Source: Sporosarcina jiandibaonis
Lineage (GTDB): Bacteria > Bacillota > Bacilli > Bacillales_A > Planococcaceae
Length of the DNA stretch: 64,000 nt
NCBI RefSeq assembly: GCF_013184495.1
Contig: NZ_JAAOIY010000002.1
Span: 248,001 to 312,000, forward strand
Reading direction: 5' to 3'
The notes beneath the pieces were generated by a model that saw nothing but the letters and a program-made list of their open reading frames with translations, was not told the DNA's origin and did not search any database. Positions 10,706 through 19,927 of this stretch are shown piece by piece. A program made the translations under genes and the position numbers. Position 1 is the first letter of the stretch; each line of letters begins with the position of its first letter.

Positions 10706-11383
10706 GTGTTTCGGACAATGAAAGAAGATATACGATGCATTTTTGACCAGGATCCTGCAGCACGTAGTGTATTTGAAGTAATACTGACGTATTCCGGCTT
10801 GCATGCTATTTGGGCGCACCGAATCGCGCATGCGTTGTATAAACTGAATTTACTATTTTTAGCGCGTGCAGTTTCTCAAATCAGCCGCTTTTTTACCGGA
10901 ATCGAAATTCATCCAGGCGCAACAATCGGGCGTCGATTGTTTATCGACCACGGCATGGGAATCGTTATTGGTGAAACTTGCGAAATCGGCAATGACGTCA
11001 CCATTTATCAAGGCGTCACGTTAGGCGGTACGGGCAAGGAGAAAGGAAAGCGGCATCCGACACTTGAGGATAATGTGCTTGTTGCAACGGGAGCCAAGGT
11101 GCTTGGATCCATCACAATTGGAGAGAATAGTAAAGTTGGCGCGGGTTCTGTTGTACTGAAGAATGTCCCGGCCAATTCGACAGTCGTAGGAATCCCGGGG
11201 CAAGTAGTCGTTACAAACGGCGTAAAGGTAAACCGAAAACTTGACCATCAAGACATGCCGGATCCTATAGCCGATAAATGCGATTTGCTTGAAAATAAAA
11301 TTTCCCAACTCCAAGAACGCCTTAAGGAACTCGAAGAATCTATGAACAAGGAAGGGATTTGCAATGAACATACAAATTTATAA
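10706..11383 (+). CDS. cysE: Serine O-acetyltransferase
   Basis: CysE acetylates serine with acetyl-CoA, the first step of cysteine synthesis. The 225-residue protein has an N-terminal helical part (VFRTMKEDI onward) and a C-terminal left-handed beta-helix of hexapeptide repeats (about 75-185), including [10 protein letters not shown] with the active-site histidine. The GTG at 10706 follows TAGGAGG with 7-bp spacing; reading further upstream would enter the T-box terminator. It overlaps cysS by 20 bp and is regulated by the T-box. Confidence 0.95.
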   Translation: MFRTMKEDIRCIFDQDPAARSVFEVILTYSGLHAIWAHRIAHALYKLNLLFLARAVSQISRFFTGIEIHPGATIGRRLFIDHGMGIVIGETCEIGNDVTIYQGVTLGGTGKEKGKRHPTLEDNVLVATGAKVLGSITIGENSKVGAGSVVLKNVPANSTVVGIPGQVVVTNGVKVNRKLDHQDMPDPIADKCDLLENKISQLQERLKELEESMNKEGICNEHTNL

Positions 11384-12764
11384 TACGTTAACACGAAAAA
11401 AGGAGCCTTTCATCCCGCAAGTCGAAGGGGAGGTTTCGATGTATGTATGCGGACCAACCGTCTACAATTACATTCATATCGGAAACGCTCGACCTGTCAT
11501 CGTATTCGACACGGTTCGCAAATACCTCGAATTCCGTGGATACGATGTGAAGTTCGTGTCCAACTTTACGGACGTCGACGACAAAATTATTGCGGCGGCA
11601 AATGAACTCGGCGAAGACACTAGTGAATTGACAGAGCGTTTCATCAACGCTTATTTTGAAGATGTCTCCGCACTTGGATGCTCTGAAGCCGATGTTCATC
11701 CGCGCGTGACAAACCATATTGACGACATTATTGAATTTATCGAAGTGTTGATTGATAAAGGTTTCGCTTACGAATCCCACGGCGATGTTTATTACCGTAC
11801 GACAAAATTCGACGGGTATGGAAAGCTATCCAAACAATCAACGGATGAGCTAATCGTCGGTGCGCGAATCGAAAAAGGCGAAAAGAAAGATGATCCATTG
11901 GACTTTGTCTTGTGGAAAGCGGCAAAAGAAAATGAGGTTTCATGGAAAAGTCCATGGGGGGAAGGGCGTCCGGGTTGGCATATTGAATGTTCGGCAATGG
12001 CGCGCGTTCACCTCGGCGATACGATCGATATTCACGGGGGCGGCCAAGACTTGACATTCCCGCACCATGAAAACGAAATTGCGCAATCTGAAGCAATGAC
12101 AGGAAAACCTTTCGCGAAGTATTGGATGCATAACGGCTATATTAATATCGACAATGAAAAAATGTCGAAGTCATTAAATAACTTCGTCTTGGTCAATGAA
12201 ATCCGAAAACAAGTCGATCCAAGAGTGCTACGGTTTTTCATGCTGTCCGTCCATTACAGACACCCGATTAACTTCTCGGAAGAACTTGTTGGAAATGCGG
12301 CGAATGGTTTAGAGCGAATTACGACTGCTTACAATAATGTTAAACATCGACTAGAAAACTCTGCTGATCTCGGCGATCAAAAAGATATTTGGATGAACAA
12401 GATTGATGAATGCAAAAATGACTTTACCGTAGCGATGGATGATGACTTTAATACTGCAAACGGAATTGCAGCGATTTTTGAACTTGTCCGACTCGCTAAC
12501 GTTTATTTATTGGAAAAAAATACGGAAACTAGTGTGTTAGCATACTTTAAGACAACATTTGATGCATTGATGAATGTACTCGGCTTGCCTTTCAATGACG
12601 CAGAAGACCTTTTAGATACAGATATTGAAGAATTAATCGAAGAACGGCTTGAAGCGCGTCGAAACCGGGATTTCGGGCGGGCTGATGAAATTCGTGACGA
12701 ACTCGTCGCGAAAGGAATTCTTCTAGAAGATACCGCGCAAGGAACGCGCTGGAGAAGAGGCTAA
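11364..12764 (+). CDS. cysS: Cysteinyl-tRNA synthetase
   Basis: CysS charges tRNA-Cys. The 466-residue class I synthetase contains the zinc cysteine in [13 protein letters not shown], which also holds the HIGH motif, and KMSKS near residue 266. The start ATG lies inside the cysE 3' end with AAGGAAGGGA ahead of it. Co-transcription with cysE under one T-box couples cysteine synthesis and charging to the level of uncharged tRNA-Cys. Confidence 0.97.
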   Translation: MNIQIYNTLTRKKEPFIPQVEGEVSMYVCGPTVYNYIHIGNARPVIVFDTVRKYLEFRGYDVKFVSNFTDVDDKIIAAANELGEDTSELTERFINAYFEDVSALGCSEADVHPRVTNHIDDIIEFIEVLIDKGFAYESHGDVYYRTTKFDGYGKLSKQSTDELIVGARIEKGEKKDDPLDFVLWKAAKENEVSWKSPWGEGRPGWHIECSAMARVHLGDTIDIHGGGQDLTFPHHENEIAQSEAMTGKPFAKYWMHNGYINIDNEKMSKSLNNFVLVNEIRKQVDPRVLRFFMLSVHYRHPINFSEELVGNAANGLERITTAYNNVKHRLENSADLGDQKDIWMNKIDECKNDFTVAMDDDFNTANGIAAIFELVRLANVYLLEKNTETSVLAYFKTTFDALMNVLGLPFNDAEDLLDTDIEELIEERLEARRNRDFGRADEIRDELVAKGILLEDTAQGTRWRRG

Positions 12765-12769
12765 TTCGT

Positions 12770-13192
12770 ATGTACGTATTAAGAGATATGGATGTAAAAC
12801 AATTGAACGCTCTCGCATTGGCGTATATGGGCGACGCGGTTTACGAGCAAGCGGTCCGAGAACACTTACTGCGTTCGGGCCGTGTTAAACCGAATGTTTT
12901 GCACCGAGAAGCGACAAAATATGTATCCGCGAAATCGCAAGCAGCTATTTTGCAAGAGATGTTGGCTTCGGATTATTTAACAGAAGAGGAAGCGGCCGTC
13001 ATGAGACGCGGCCGCAATGCGAAGTCGGGCTCGATTCCGAAAAATACAGATGTCGGCACTTATAAAAACAGCTCGGGTTTCGAAGCGATTCTCGGCTTTT
13101 TATATCTGCTCGGCAGGACCGAAAGAACCGAAGAATTTATAGTCGAATCCATTCGAATCATTGAGAATGCCAAGGAGGGTGAAACGTTATGA
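12770..13192 (+). CDS. mrnC: Mini-ribonuclease 3
   Basis: Mini-III is a dimeric RNase III-like nuclease without a dsRNA-binding domain; it matures the ends of 23S rRNA. The 140-residue length is right. YMGDAVYE near residue 20 and RRGRNAKSG and FEAILGFLYL further on are the RNase III catalytic-domain motifs. It lies 5 bp after cysS and overlaps rlmB by 4 bp (ATGA), so it belongs to the cys operon. Confidence 0.94.
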   Translation: MYVLRDMDVKQLNALALAYMGDAVYEQAVREHLLRSGRVKPNVLHREATKYVSAKSQAAILQEMLASDYLTEEEAAVMRRGRNAKSGSIPKNTDVGTYKNSSGFEAILGFLYLLGRTERTEEFIVESIRIIENAKEGETL

Positions 13193-13938
13193 CTGAAATT
13201 GAATCCGAAATGCTCGGTGGTAAAAACCCGATAGTCGAAGCGCTTCGTTCAGGTCGGGAATTAAATAAAATATGGATTGCCGAAGGATTAAACAAAAAAA
13301 GCATCGGCGAAATTTTGTCGCTTGCAAGAGAAGCGAAAGTGATCGTCCAATCAGTTCCAAAGCAAAAACTAGATAGCATGTTGGATGTGAATCATCAAGG
13401 AATTATTGCGTCTGTGGCGGCCTATCGTTACGCGGAACTTGATGATCTCTTTGAAGTTGCAGCTGACCGCGGGGAAGACCCTTTGTTTTTCATTTTAGAT
13501 GAACTTGAAGATCCGCATAATTTAGGCTCTATATTGCGCACAGCTGATGCAGCGGGGGTTCACGGGGTCATCATTCCAAGAAGGCGTTCTGTTGGGTTGA
13601 CGGCAGTTGTGGCAAAGGCATCAACGGGTGCAATCGAACATGTTCCTGTCGTACGCGTGAATAATTTGTCGCAAACTGTCGATGAATTGAAGAAGCGCGG
13701 CGTCTGGATTGCGGGAACGGATGCAAAAGGTTCTGCTGATTACAGAAAAATGGATGCAACCCTTCCCCTTGCTGTGATTATCGGGAGTGAAGGTAAGGGC
13801 ATGTCGCGCATTCTAAAAGAAAAGTGCGATTTCCTATACAACCTTCCTATGCGTGGACATGTTACATCGCTAAATGCTTCTGTTGCAGCTTCTCTCCTCA
13901 TGTATGAAGTGTTGCGAAAGCGCCAACCTGCCGAATAG
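13189..13938 (+). CDS. rlmB: 23S rRNA 2'-O-ribose methyltransferase RlmB (SpoU family)
   Basis: This family methylates G2251 of 23S rRNA (E. coli numbering) using SAM. The 249-residue protein has an N-terminal L30e-like substrate-binding domain and a C-terminal SPOUT knot domain with the motifs DPHNLGSILRTADA, IGSEGKGMS and LNASVAASLLMYE. It overlaps mrnC, so two rRNA-maturation genes are coupled. Confidence 0.93.
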   Translation: MTEIESEMLGGKNPIVEALRSGRELNKIWIAEGLNKKSIGEILSLAREAKVIVQSVPKQKLDSMLDVNHQGIIASVAAYRYAELDDLFEVAADRGEDPLFFILDELEDPHNLGSILRTADAAGVHGVIIPRRRSVGLTAVVAKASTGAIEHVPVVRVNNLSQTVDELKKRGVWIAGTDAKGSADYRKMDATLPLAVIIGSEGKGMSRILKEKCDFLYNLPMRGHVTSLNASVAASLLMYEVLRKRQPAE

Positions 13939-13943
13939 TAACA

Positions 13944-14462
13944 ATGGAAAAGCAAAATGTTCTTCTTGTCGATGGCTATAATATTATCGGTGCATGGGGG
14001 GAACTGCAAAAACTGAAAAAACACCAGTTGGCAGATGCACGAGATTTACTTATCGAACGGATGGCCGAGTACAAGGCCTATATGGGGTGGCGGGTCATTG
14101 TCGTTTTTGATGCGTACATGATGCCTGGAATCGAGAAAAAGAAACGAAGACATGATGTCGAAGTTTTATTCACAAGGGAAAACGAAACAGCCGACGAGCG
14201 AATTGAGAAACTTGTTTCCGAACTTAGTGGCCGACGTGTCCAAATTCACGTCGCCACATCTGATTTCACTGAGCAATGGATTATCTTTGCGCAAGGTGCG
14301 TTGCGGAAATCAGCGCGTGAACTCGAAATTGAAATGAGAGAGATTACTAACTTAATATCGAAAAGCGTGAAAAACTTTGAAGAACAGCGACCCGTGTCGA
14401 AGATCGATTTAACTGACGAAATTAAAGAAATATTTGAAAAATGGAGACGCGGAATGAAATAA
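13944..14462 (+). CDS. rae1: Rae1/YacP, ribosome-associated NYN-domain endonuclease
   Basis: The B. subtilis homologue enters the ribosomal A site and cleaves certain mRNAs in a translation-dependent way. The 172-residue protein begins with the NYN/PIN-like LLVDGYNIIGAW (first catalytic Asp), followed by VVFDAYMMPG and VATSDFTEQW, in which further acidic residues reside. It starts 5 bp after rlmB and is probably the last gene of the cysE operon; sigH has its own promoter. Confidence 0.9.
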   Translation: MEKQNVLLVDGYNIIGAWGELQKLKKHQLADARDLLIERMAEYKAYMGWRVIVVFDAYMMPGIEKKKRRHDVEVLFTRENETADERIEKLVSELSGRRVQIHVATSDFTEQWIIFAQGALRKSARELEIEMREITNLISKSVKNFEEQRPVSKIDLTDEIKEIFEKWRRGMK

Positions 14463-14466
14463 ACAG

Positions 14467-14496
14467 TTGACGACAAAATTTTCCATACGGTATACT
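14467..14496 (+). promoter_or_regulatory. sigma-A promoter of sigH
   Basis: TTGACG (14467-14472) and TATACT (14491-14496) with an 18-bp spacer lie right after the rae1 stop codon. The promoter sits inside the longest possible sigH reading frame, which supports the internal GTG start at 14533. Confidence 0.75.
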
Positions 14497-14532
14497 AGGT
14501 TTATAGCAACGATGAACCGGAGTGATCCTATA

Positions 14533-15180
14533 GTGGAAAAAACATACATCGATGATAGAGTTTTAGACTTCACTGCGTTGTCCGATGAAGAAATCATTAT
14601 TATTATTCATAAGGGCAATCCGGATGCGCTTGATTATCTGATTACAAAGTATCGTTCATTTGTTAGTTTGAAAGGGCGCTCCTACTTTTTAACTGGCGGA
14701 GACCGCGAAGATATTATCCAAGAAGGCATGATTGGATTGTATAAGGCGATACGCGACTTCAAGCCGGATCGGTTAAGTTCGTTTAAAGGTTTTGCCGAGC
14801 TGTGCATTACAAGGCAAATCATTACCGCGATCAAAACTGCAACACGTCAAAAACATATTCCGCTTAACTCATCGATTTCATTGGACAAGCCTGTCTTCTC
14901 GGAAGAATCCGACCGCACGTTGCTCGATATGTTATCGGGTTCAGTCCATGACGACCCTGAAGACTTAATCATCAATCAAGAGGATTATAGTCATATGGAA
15001 AAAGAAATGAACAAAGTACTAAGCGCACTCGAAAAACAAGTGCTAGCTCTATACTTGGATGGCCAGTCTTACCAAGAAATTTCTTTCGAGTTGAATCGGC
15101 AAGTAAAGTCAGTTGACAACGCATTGCAACGAATTAAACGAAAACTCGAACGATACATGCAATTTGATGCTGTAAGATAG
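14533..15180 (+). CDS. sigH: RNA polymerase sigma-H factor
   Basis: SigH directs RNA polymerase to early stationary-phase and sporulation-initiation promoters. The 215-residue protein shows sigma-70 region 2 (EDIIQEGMIGLYKAIRDF and CITRQIITAIKTATRQ) and region 4 (YQEISFELN, then RIKRKLERY). I choose GTG 14533 because GGAGTGA precedes it by 9 bp and because the promoter -10 ends at 14496; a further ATG at 14512 lacks an RBS. Confidence 0.94.
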   Translation: MEKTYIDDRVLDFTALSDEEIIIIIHKGNPDALDYLITKYRSFVSLKGRSYFLTGGDREDIIQEGMIGLYKAIRDFKPDRLSSFKGFAELCITRQIITAIKTATRQKHIPLNSSISLDKPVFSEESDRTLLDMLSGSVHDDPEDLIINQEDYSHMEKEMNKVLSALEKQVLALYLDGQSYQEISFELNRQVKSVDNALQRIKRKLERYMQFDAVR

Positions 15181-15199
15181 GAATTTATTACGAGAGTTG

Positions 15200-15228
15200 T
15201 TGACAGAGGACATGCAAGGTGATACTCT
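15200..15228 (+). promoter_or_regulatory. sigma-A promoter of rpmG-secE
   Basis: A consensus TTGACA (15200-15205) is 17 bp from TACTCT (15223-15228), 31 bp before the rpmG start codon. It separates the rpmG-secE unit from sigH. Confidence 0.7.
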
Positions 15229-15259
15229 TTAGCAAGACTAAAGGTCCGAGGGTGATAAA

Positions 15260-15409
15260 ATGGCTAAAAAAATAATATTGAGCTGCGATGCATGTGGATC
15301 GCGCAATTATTCGGTTCCTGCACGCAATAATAATCCGTCGGAGCGTTTGACGTTAAAGAAGTTTTGTAAACACTGTAATTCGCATACTGTGCATAGGCAA
15401 ACTGCATAA
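15260..15409 (+). CDS. rpmG: Ribosomal protein L33 (zinc-ribbon form)
   Basis: A 49-residue L33 protein of the large subunit. Cysteines 9, 12, 36 and 39 form two CxxC pairs, so this is the zinc-binding (C+) paralogue; Firmicutes usually also carry a cysteine-free copy that replaces it when zinc is scarce. The ATG at 15260 is preceded by GAGGGTGAT. Position between sigH and secE matches B. subtilis rpmGB. Confidence 0.93.
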   Translation: MAKKIILSCDACGSRNYSVPARNNNPSERLTLKKFCKHCNSHTVHRQTA

Positions 15410-15462
15410 AAGCTACCTAAATTGGGAAGCAATATATCTGTATTCGAAGGGGCACGATACAA

Positions 15463-15648
15463 ATGGGGAAGATTACCGGTTTTCTTAAAGACGTAGTCTC
15501 AGAAATGAGAAAAGTGAGTTGGCCAAAGAGACAGCAGCTTACTAAGTACACGATTGTCGTTCTTGTGACGGTCGTATTTATGGCGGTCTTTTTCGCGCTT
15601 ACGGATTTAGGGATATCAAGTTTGATGGAATGGTACATTAACTTTTAA
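15463..15648 (+). CDS. secE: SecE, preprotein translocase subunit
   Basis: SecE clamps the SecY channel in the membrane. The 61-residue protein has the conserved amphipathic segment FLKDVVSEMRKVSWPKRQQL followed by one transmembrane helix (about 30-55), the minimal Gram-positive form. It is preceded by rpmG and followed by the nusG leader. Confidence 0.95.
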   Translation: MGKITGFLKDVVSEMRKVSWPKRQQLTKYTIVVLVTVVFMAVFFALTDLGISSLMEWYINF

Positions 15649-15666
15649 TAGTGTGGAACTTTACGT

Positions 15667-15731
15667 TATAATAAAGTAGAATAAATAATTCCTGAAAAAT
15701 AGCCCGTCTGCGAACATAACGGGTTTTTTTA
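15667..15731 (+). terminator. promoter-like -10 and intrinsic terminator in the nusG leader
   Basis: A TATAAT (15667-15672) with a poor -35 lies just after secE. It is followed by the hairpin CCCGT (15703-15707) / ACGGG (15719-15723) and a run of seven T (15724-15730). The terminator could end the rpmG-secE transcript or attenuate nusG. Confidence 0.7.
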
Positions 15732-15775
15732 ATTTGTATGGAAAAAGGAGGGATGGACGAATAGTCCTAGCACTT

Positions 15776-16315
15776 ATGGAAATGGAAAAGAATTGGTATG
15801 TCGTTCATACGTATTCTGGTTATGAGAATAAAGTAAAAGCTAACCTGGAGGCCCGCGTTGAAACGATGGGCATGCAGGATAAGATTTTCCGAGTTATCGT
15901 CCCAGAAGAAGAAGAAACAGATTTTAAAGATGGCAAAAAACGCACAGTCATGAAGAAAACTTTCCCTGGCTATGTTCTAGTGGAGATTATTATGACAGAT
16001 GATTCATGGTACGTCGTTCGAAATACTCCTGGCGTAACAGGTTTTATAGGTTCATCAGGCGGCGGCGCAAAACCGACTCCGCTTCTTGAGGAAGAGGTAG
16101 ACTTTATCCTGAAACAAATGGGCGTAAAAGAAAGTGTGGCTCAAATGGATATTTCACTTGGCGAACTCGTTCAAGTCCTTGAAGGCCCGTTTGCTGATTT
16201 CCAAGGAAAAGTCGAAGAAATCGATCAAGACAAGCGAAAAGTTAAGGTAGCTGTAGATATGTTCGGCCGAGAAACGAAGATGGAACTGGATTTCGTCCAA
16301 GTTAAAAAAATATAA
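15776..16315 (+). CDS. nusG: NusG, transcription elongation factor
   Basis: NusG binds RNA polymerase, modulates pausing and couples to the ribosome. The protein (about 179 residues) has the NGN domain (WYVVHTYSGYE to FPGYVLVE and WYVVRNTPGVTGF) and a C-terminal KOW domain (EGPFADFQGKVEEID). The start is uncertain: ATG 15776 and ATG 15782 both fit the family N-terminus, yet the only strong RBS (AAGGAGGG, 15745-15752) is more than 20 bp upstream, in front of a three-codon ATG-GAC-GAA-TAG frame. Confidence 0.95.
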   Translation: MEMEKNWYVVHTYSGYENKVKANLEARVETMGMQDKIFRVIVPEEEETDFKDGKKRTVMKKTFPGYVLVEIIMTDDSWYVVRNTPGVTGFIGSSGGGAKPTPLLEEEVDFILKQMGVKESVAQMDISLGELVQVLEGPFADFQGKVEEIDQDKRKVKVAVDMFGRETKMELDFVQVKKI

Positions 16316-16327
16316 TATGAATGCCAC

Positions 16328-16356
16328 TTGCACTAGTAACGAAAAAGTGGTATCAT
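16328..16356 (+). promoter_or_regulatory. sigma-A promoter of rplK-rplA
   Basis: TTGCAC (16328-16333) and TATCAT (16351-16356) with a 17-bp spacer lie 130 bp before rplK. The untranslated leader in between contains short inverted repeats (for example around CCGAC/GTCGG at 16408-16420) that may serve ribosomal-protein feedback. Confidence 0.65.
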
Positions 16357-16485
16357 TTCAAAGGTCAGGCTGTCAATCGGCAGATTGATTTATTTTACTG
16401 ATTCTACCGACACAAGTCGGCAGGCACATATTGAGTGGGAGGGGCAACCCGATTACCACATCACGGACTTAAGGAGGTATATCAC

Positions 16486-16911
16486 GTGGCTAAAAAAGTT
16501 TCTACAATTGTAAAACTACAAATTCCTGCAGGTAAAGCGAACCCGGCTCCACCAGTTGGACCAGCGCTAGGTCAAGCAGGTGTGAACATCATGGGCTTCT
16601 GTAAAGAGTTCAACGCTCGTACAGCAGATCAAGCGGGTCTAATTATTCCTGTTGAAATCACTGTGTTCGAAGACCGTTCATTTACATTCATTACTAAAAC
16701 TCCACCTGCGGCAGTATTGCTAAAGGTTGCAGCTAATCTTCAAAAAGGTTCAGGTGAACCGAACAAAACGAAGGTAGCAACTGTAAAACGCGATAAAGTT
16801 CGCGAAATTGCAGAACAAAAGATGCCAGATTTGAACGCTGCATCAGTTGAATCGGCAATGGCGATGGTTGAAGGTACTGCGCGCAGTATGGGAATCACTA
16901 TCGAAGACTGA
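16486..16911 (+). CDS. rplK: Ribosomal protein L11
   Basis: L11 forms the GTPase-associated centre with 23S rRNA and is needed for RelA activation. The 141-residue protein shows the proline-rich [25 protein letters not shown]-terminal domain motif in part (residues 20-43) and the C-terminal rRNA-binding domain. The GTG at 16486 follows AAGGAGGT; the long upstream extension has no family similarity. Confidence 0.97.
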   Translation: MAKKVSTIVKLQIPAGKANPAPPVGPALGQAGVNIMGFCKEFNARTADQAGLIIPVEITVFEDRSFTFITKTPPAAVLLKVAANLQKGSGEPNKTKVATVKRDKVREIAEQKMPDLNAASVESAMAMVEGTARSMGITIED

Positions 16912-17018
16912 TATAGAGTTGCATTGTAGTAAAGAGGTTGCGGTAGTTCCTCGGAACTCGCAACCTTTATTCGTGGGAGGTTCAATCCGTTAACACCACA
17001 ACAAGGAGGAAATTTCAA

Positions 17019-17720
17019 ATGGCAAAAAGAGGTAAAAAGTTCGCTGAAGCATTGAAGCTTGTCGATAGCAATAAGTTATATAATGTGCAAGAAGCAATTG
17101 ATCTTGCGAAAAAAACGAGCACAGCAAACTTCGACGCGACAGTTGAAGTTGCATTCCGTCTAGGAATCAACACAAAGAAAAATGATGAGCAAGTTCGTGG
17201 AGCAGTTGTACTGCCGAACGGTACTGGTAAAACTCAAAGAGTACTTGTTTTCGCGAAAGGCGAAAAACTTAAAGAAGCAGAAGCTGCTGGTGCAGACTAT
17301 GCTGGCGATGTAGAGTACATCAACAAAATCCAACAAGGATGGTTCGATTTCGACGTTATCGTTGCGACTCCTGACATGATGGGTGAAGTTGGTAAGATCG
17401 GTCGCGTACTCGGACCTAAAGGGCTTATGCCGAACCCGAGAACAGGAACTGTTACATTCGACGTTGCAAAAGCGGTTGAAGAAATCAAAGCTGGTAAAGT
17501 TGAATACCGTGCGGACAAAGCTGGAATCATCCACGCGCCAATCGGAAAAGTATCATTCGACAATGAAAAACTAGTAGAAAACTTCTTGACAGTTTTTGAT
17601 ACGATTGAAAAAGCGAAGCCTGCAGCTGCAAAAGGCACATACATGAAGTCCGTTAACGTAACGACTACAATGGGCCCTGCTGTGAAAATTGATACAACAA
17701 GTGTTAAAGTTCAAAAATAA
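17019..17720 (+). CDS. rplA: Ribosomal protein L1
   Basis: L1 forms the mobile stalk near the E site and in many bacteria represses its own mRNA. The 233-residue protein has the two-domain L1 pattern with [18 protein letters not shown] in the linker region. It follows rplK after 107 bp that include an inverted repeat (GGTTGCGG...CGCAACC) which could be a regulatory hairpin. Confidence 0.97.
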   Translation: MAKRGKKFAEALKLVDSNKLYNVQEAIDLAKKTSTANFDATVEVAFRLGINTKKNDEQVRGAVVLPNGTGKTQRVLVFAKGEKLKEAEAAGADYAGDVEYINKIQQGWFDFDVIVATPDMMGEVGKIGRVLGPKGLMPNPRTGTVTFDVAKAVEEIKAGKVEYRADKAGIIHAPIGKVSFDNEKLVENFLTVFDTIEKAKPAAAKGTYMKSVNVTTTMGPAVKIDTTSVKVQK

Positions 17721-17723
17721 ATG

Positions 17724-17905
17724 TTGACAGACTGGATTATCTTGTGATAAGATAATCGACGTTGTTAATTATATATTATTTGTACCGTAGACAGTAGGAG
17801 CGGCTTGCCGCTTAATAATCCTGCCGAGGACAAGACGCTCTTTCTTAAATAAAGAAGACGACTTTTTCTGCCCTCGTGTCTGCTATGTAGACAGAGGGCT
17901 TTTTA
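17724..17905 (+). promoter_or_regulatory. promoter and L10 leader of rplJ-rplL with internal terminator
   Basis: TTGACA (17724-17729) and TAAGAT (17748-17753), spacer 18, form the promoter. The leader (about 17775-17905) has the features of the Firmicutes ribosomal L10 leader and ends in an intrinsic terminator, GCCCTC (17870-17875) / GAGGGC (17894-17899) with an inner TGTCT/AGACA stem and a T run. L10-L7/L12 binding to such a leader is the known feedback mechanism. Confidence 0.8.
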
Positions 17906-17944
17906 TTATGGTATGAGTAAGAAATTTATTTAGGAGGTGTCCAG

Positions 17945-18448
17945 ATGAGCAAAGTATTAGAAGCGAAAAAAGCAGTTGTTACTGAAATTGAAGACAAGCT
18001 AAAGTCAGCATCTACAGTTGTTGTAGTTGACTACCGCGGTCTAAATGTTAGTCAAGTTACGGAACTTCGTAAAACGCTACGTGACCAAGGAATCGATTTC
18101 AAAGTTTATAAAAACTCAATGACTCGCCGTGCGGCTGAAGCAGCAGGACTTGAAGGGTTGAACGAACACCTGACAGGACCGAACGCGATCGCGTTTTCAG
18201 ATGAAGATGTTGTTGCACCTGCAAAAATCCTTAACGATTTTGCGAAAAAGAACAAAGAGCTCGAAATTAAAGCTGGTGTGATTGAAGGTGCGCTTGCATC
18301 TGCAGAAGAAGTGAAAGCGTTAGCTGAACTTCCATCACGCGAAGGTTTACTTTCTATGCTACTCAGCGTTCTACAAGCGCCAATGCGCAACTTCGCTGCA
18401 ATTACGAAAGCTGTTGCAGACGACAAAGAAGGAAAAGAAGGAGCTTAA
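17945..18448 (+). CDS. rplJ: Ribosomal protein L10
   Basis: L10 anchors the L7/L12 dimers to the stalk base. The 167-residue protein has the N-terminal rRNA-binding domain ([17 protein letters not shown], then [10 protein letters not shown]) and the C-terminal helix that binds L12. ATG 17945 follows GGAGGTGT. Its own complex probably regulates the upstream leader. Confidence 0.97.
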   Translation: MSKVLEAKKAVVTEIEDKLKSASTVVVVDYRGLNVSQVTELRKTLRDQGIDFKVYKNSMTRRAAEAAGLEGLNEHLTGPNAIAFSDEDVVAPAKILNDFAKKNKELEIKAGVIEGALASAEEVKALAELPSREGLLSMLLSVLQAPMRNFAAITKAVADDKEGKEGA

Positions 18449-18529
18449 TCAAGCTGCCTGAACAAAAAAATGCAAGCTGGGCCCGTTGCGGTTAGCTTGA
18501 CAATAAAAAACCATTAGGAGGAACTATTA

Positions 18530-18895
18530 ATGACTATTGAACAAATCTTAGATGCTGTTAAAGAAATGACAGTTCTTGAACTAAACGACCTTGTAAAAGC
18601 AATTGAAGAAGAATTTGGCGTAACTGCTGCAGCACCTGTTGCTGTTGCTGGCGGAGCTGCTGGCGGAGCTGCTGAAGAAGAGCAATCAGAATTCGACGTA
18701 ATTCTTACATCTGCTGGAGACAAAAAAATCCAAGTTATCAAAGCAGTTCGTGAAATTACAGGCCTTGGCTTGAAAGAAGCTAAAGCAGTTGTAGACGGAG
18801 CACCAGGTCCGGTTAAAGAAGGCGTTGCTAAAGAAGAAGCAGAAGAGCTAAAAACTAAACTTGAAGAAGTAGGCGCATCTGTAGAACTTAAGTAA
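18530..18895 (+). CDS. rplL: Ribosomal protein L7/L12
   Basis: L7/L12 recruits translation factors to the ribosome. The 121-residue protein has an N-terminal dimerisation domain, an Ala/Gly-rich hinge (residues 36-52) and the C-terminal domain with [20 protein letters not shown]. It follows rplJ after 81 bp and is closed by a strong terminator. Confidence 0.98.
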   Translation: MTIEQILDAVKEMTVLELNDLVKAIEEEFGVTAAAPVAVAGGAAGGAAEEEQSEFDVILTSAGDKKIQVIKAVREITGLGLKEAKAVVDGAPGPVKEGVAKEEAEELKTKLEEVGASVELK

Positions 18896-18909
18896 TTCTT
18901 ATGAATAGT

Positions 18910-18956
18910 GAAGAAAAGCTCGTCAGCGAAGACGGGCTTTTCTTCGTTATTTTATA
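18910..18956 (+). terminator. terminator of rplJ-rplL
   Basis: GAAGAAAAGCTCGTC (18910-18924) pairs with GACGGGCTTTTCTTC (18931-18945) in a 15-bp stem with one G-U, followed by a T-rich tail. Confidence 0.9.
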
Positions 18957-19095
18957 CTCTGTTGAATTATGGAGTAGGTGGATTATGGGTAACTTATTTA
19001 AAACAAGAGTGTTTACATAAAACTTCAGGGCTTCGCTCTGCGCTTTTGTTTTGAAGAAACGGACGTTTCTTTACTTCAATAAAAGGAGAATCTTA

Positions 19096-19698
19096 ATGTC
19101 TGAACATTATTATTCAAAAGATCCAACAGTGAAGAGTCAGCCGAAAGAATTAGTTGCCGCTTTGCGACAAAAATCATTTCGTTTTCTCACGGATGCAGGT
19201 GTTTTCAGTAAAGGAGATGTGGATTTCGGTTCAAAGCTTCTTGTGGAATCATTTGTGATACCAGAGATTGAAGGCGACGTGCTCGATGCGGGTTGCGGAT
19301 ACGGGCCCATTGGGTTATCGATCGCTTCTTCATTTCCAGAACGAAAAATCCATATGGTCGATGTGAATGAACGCGCGTTAGCATTAAGTGCTAAAAACGC
19401 GGAGAATAATGGCATTTCAAATGTTGAAATCTATTCTAGCGATGCGCTTAATGACGTCACGGCTACAGGATTTGCCGCGATACTGACGAATCCGCCGATA
19501 CGTGCGGGGAAAAGTACCGTTTTTAGTTTTTACGATGGTGCATTTTCGAAGTTGAAAGTTGGCGGGGAATTGTGGGTTGTCATTCAGAAAAAACAAGGCG
19601 CGCCTTCCACGATTCAACATCTTGAAAAACTTTTTGGCAATGCGGAGATTATCATGAAGAAAAAAGGCTATCATATTATTAAGGCGATTAAAGTTTGA
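19096..19698 (+). CDS. RsmC-like class I SAM methyltransferase (YbxB)
   Basis: A 200-residue methyltransferase with the SAM-binding motif DAGCGYGPIG near residue 60 and TNPPIRAGK, the NPP motif typical of N-methyltransferases acting on guanine or other exocyclic amines. RsmC proteins modify G1207 of 16S rRNA, but these have an extra N-terminal domain; the short Firmicutes form encoded between rplL and rpoB (B. subtilis YbxB) has no proven substrate that I can state. ATG 19096 follows AAAAGGAG. Confidence 0.88.
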   Translation: MSEHYYSKDPTVKSQPKELVAALRQKSFRFLTDAGVFSKGDVDFGSKLLVESFVIPEIEGDVLDAGCGYGPIGLSIASSFPERKIHMVDVNERALALSAKNAENNGISNVEIYSSDALNDVTATGFAAILTNPPIRAGKSTVFSFYDGAFSKLKVGGELWVVIQKKQGAPSTIQHLEKLFGNAEIIMKKKGYHIIKAIKV

Positions 19699-19821
19699 CG
19701 CAGTGTTATTTATATGGTAGCGTTAAAAGATGGATAAATTAATATAATGCAATCGTGTGCCCTTTTGCATGAAAGTTAACATTATTTGGCATACTTATGA
19801 TGGATAGAAAATTGTCAAATC

Positions 19822-19857
19822 GAAAATGAGCTCGCAGTAGATCTCATTTTCTTTTTA
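19822..19857 (+). terminator. terminator upstream of rpoB
   Basis: GAAAATGAG (19822-19830) pairs with CTCATTTTC (19843-19851), followed by TTTTTAG. It either ends the methyltransferase transcript or attenuates rpoB. The remainder of 19699-19927 includes a TATAAT (19743-19748) without a convincing -35. Confidence 0.8.
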
Positions 19858-19927
19858 GTTTTTTTATATCGTACACCGTTTTTCTGTATTTGAAAAGAAT
19901 TATTATTGTATATGAGGGGTGAATGAG

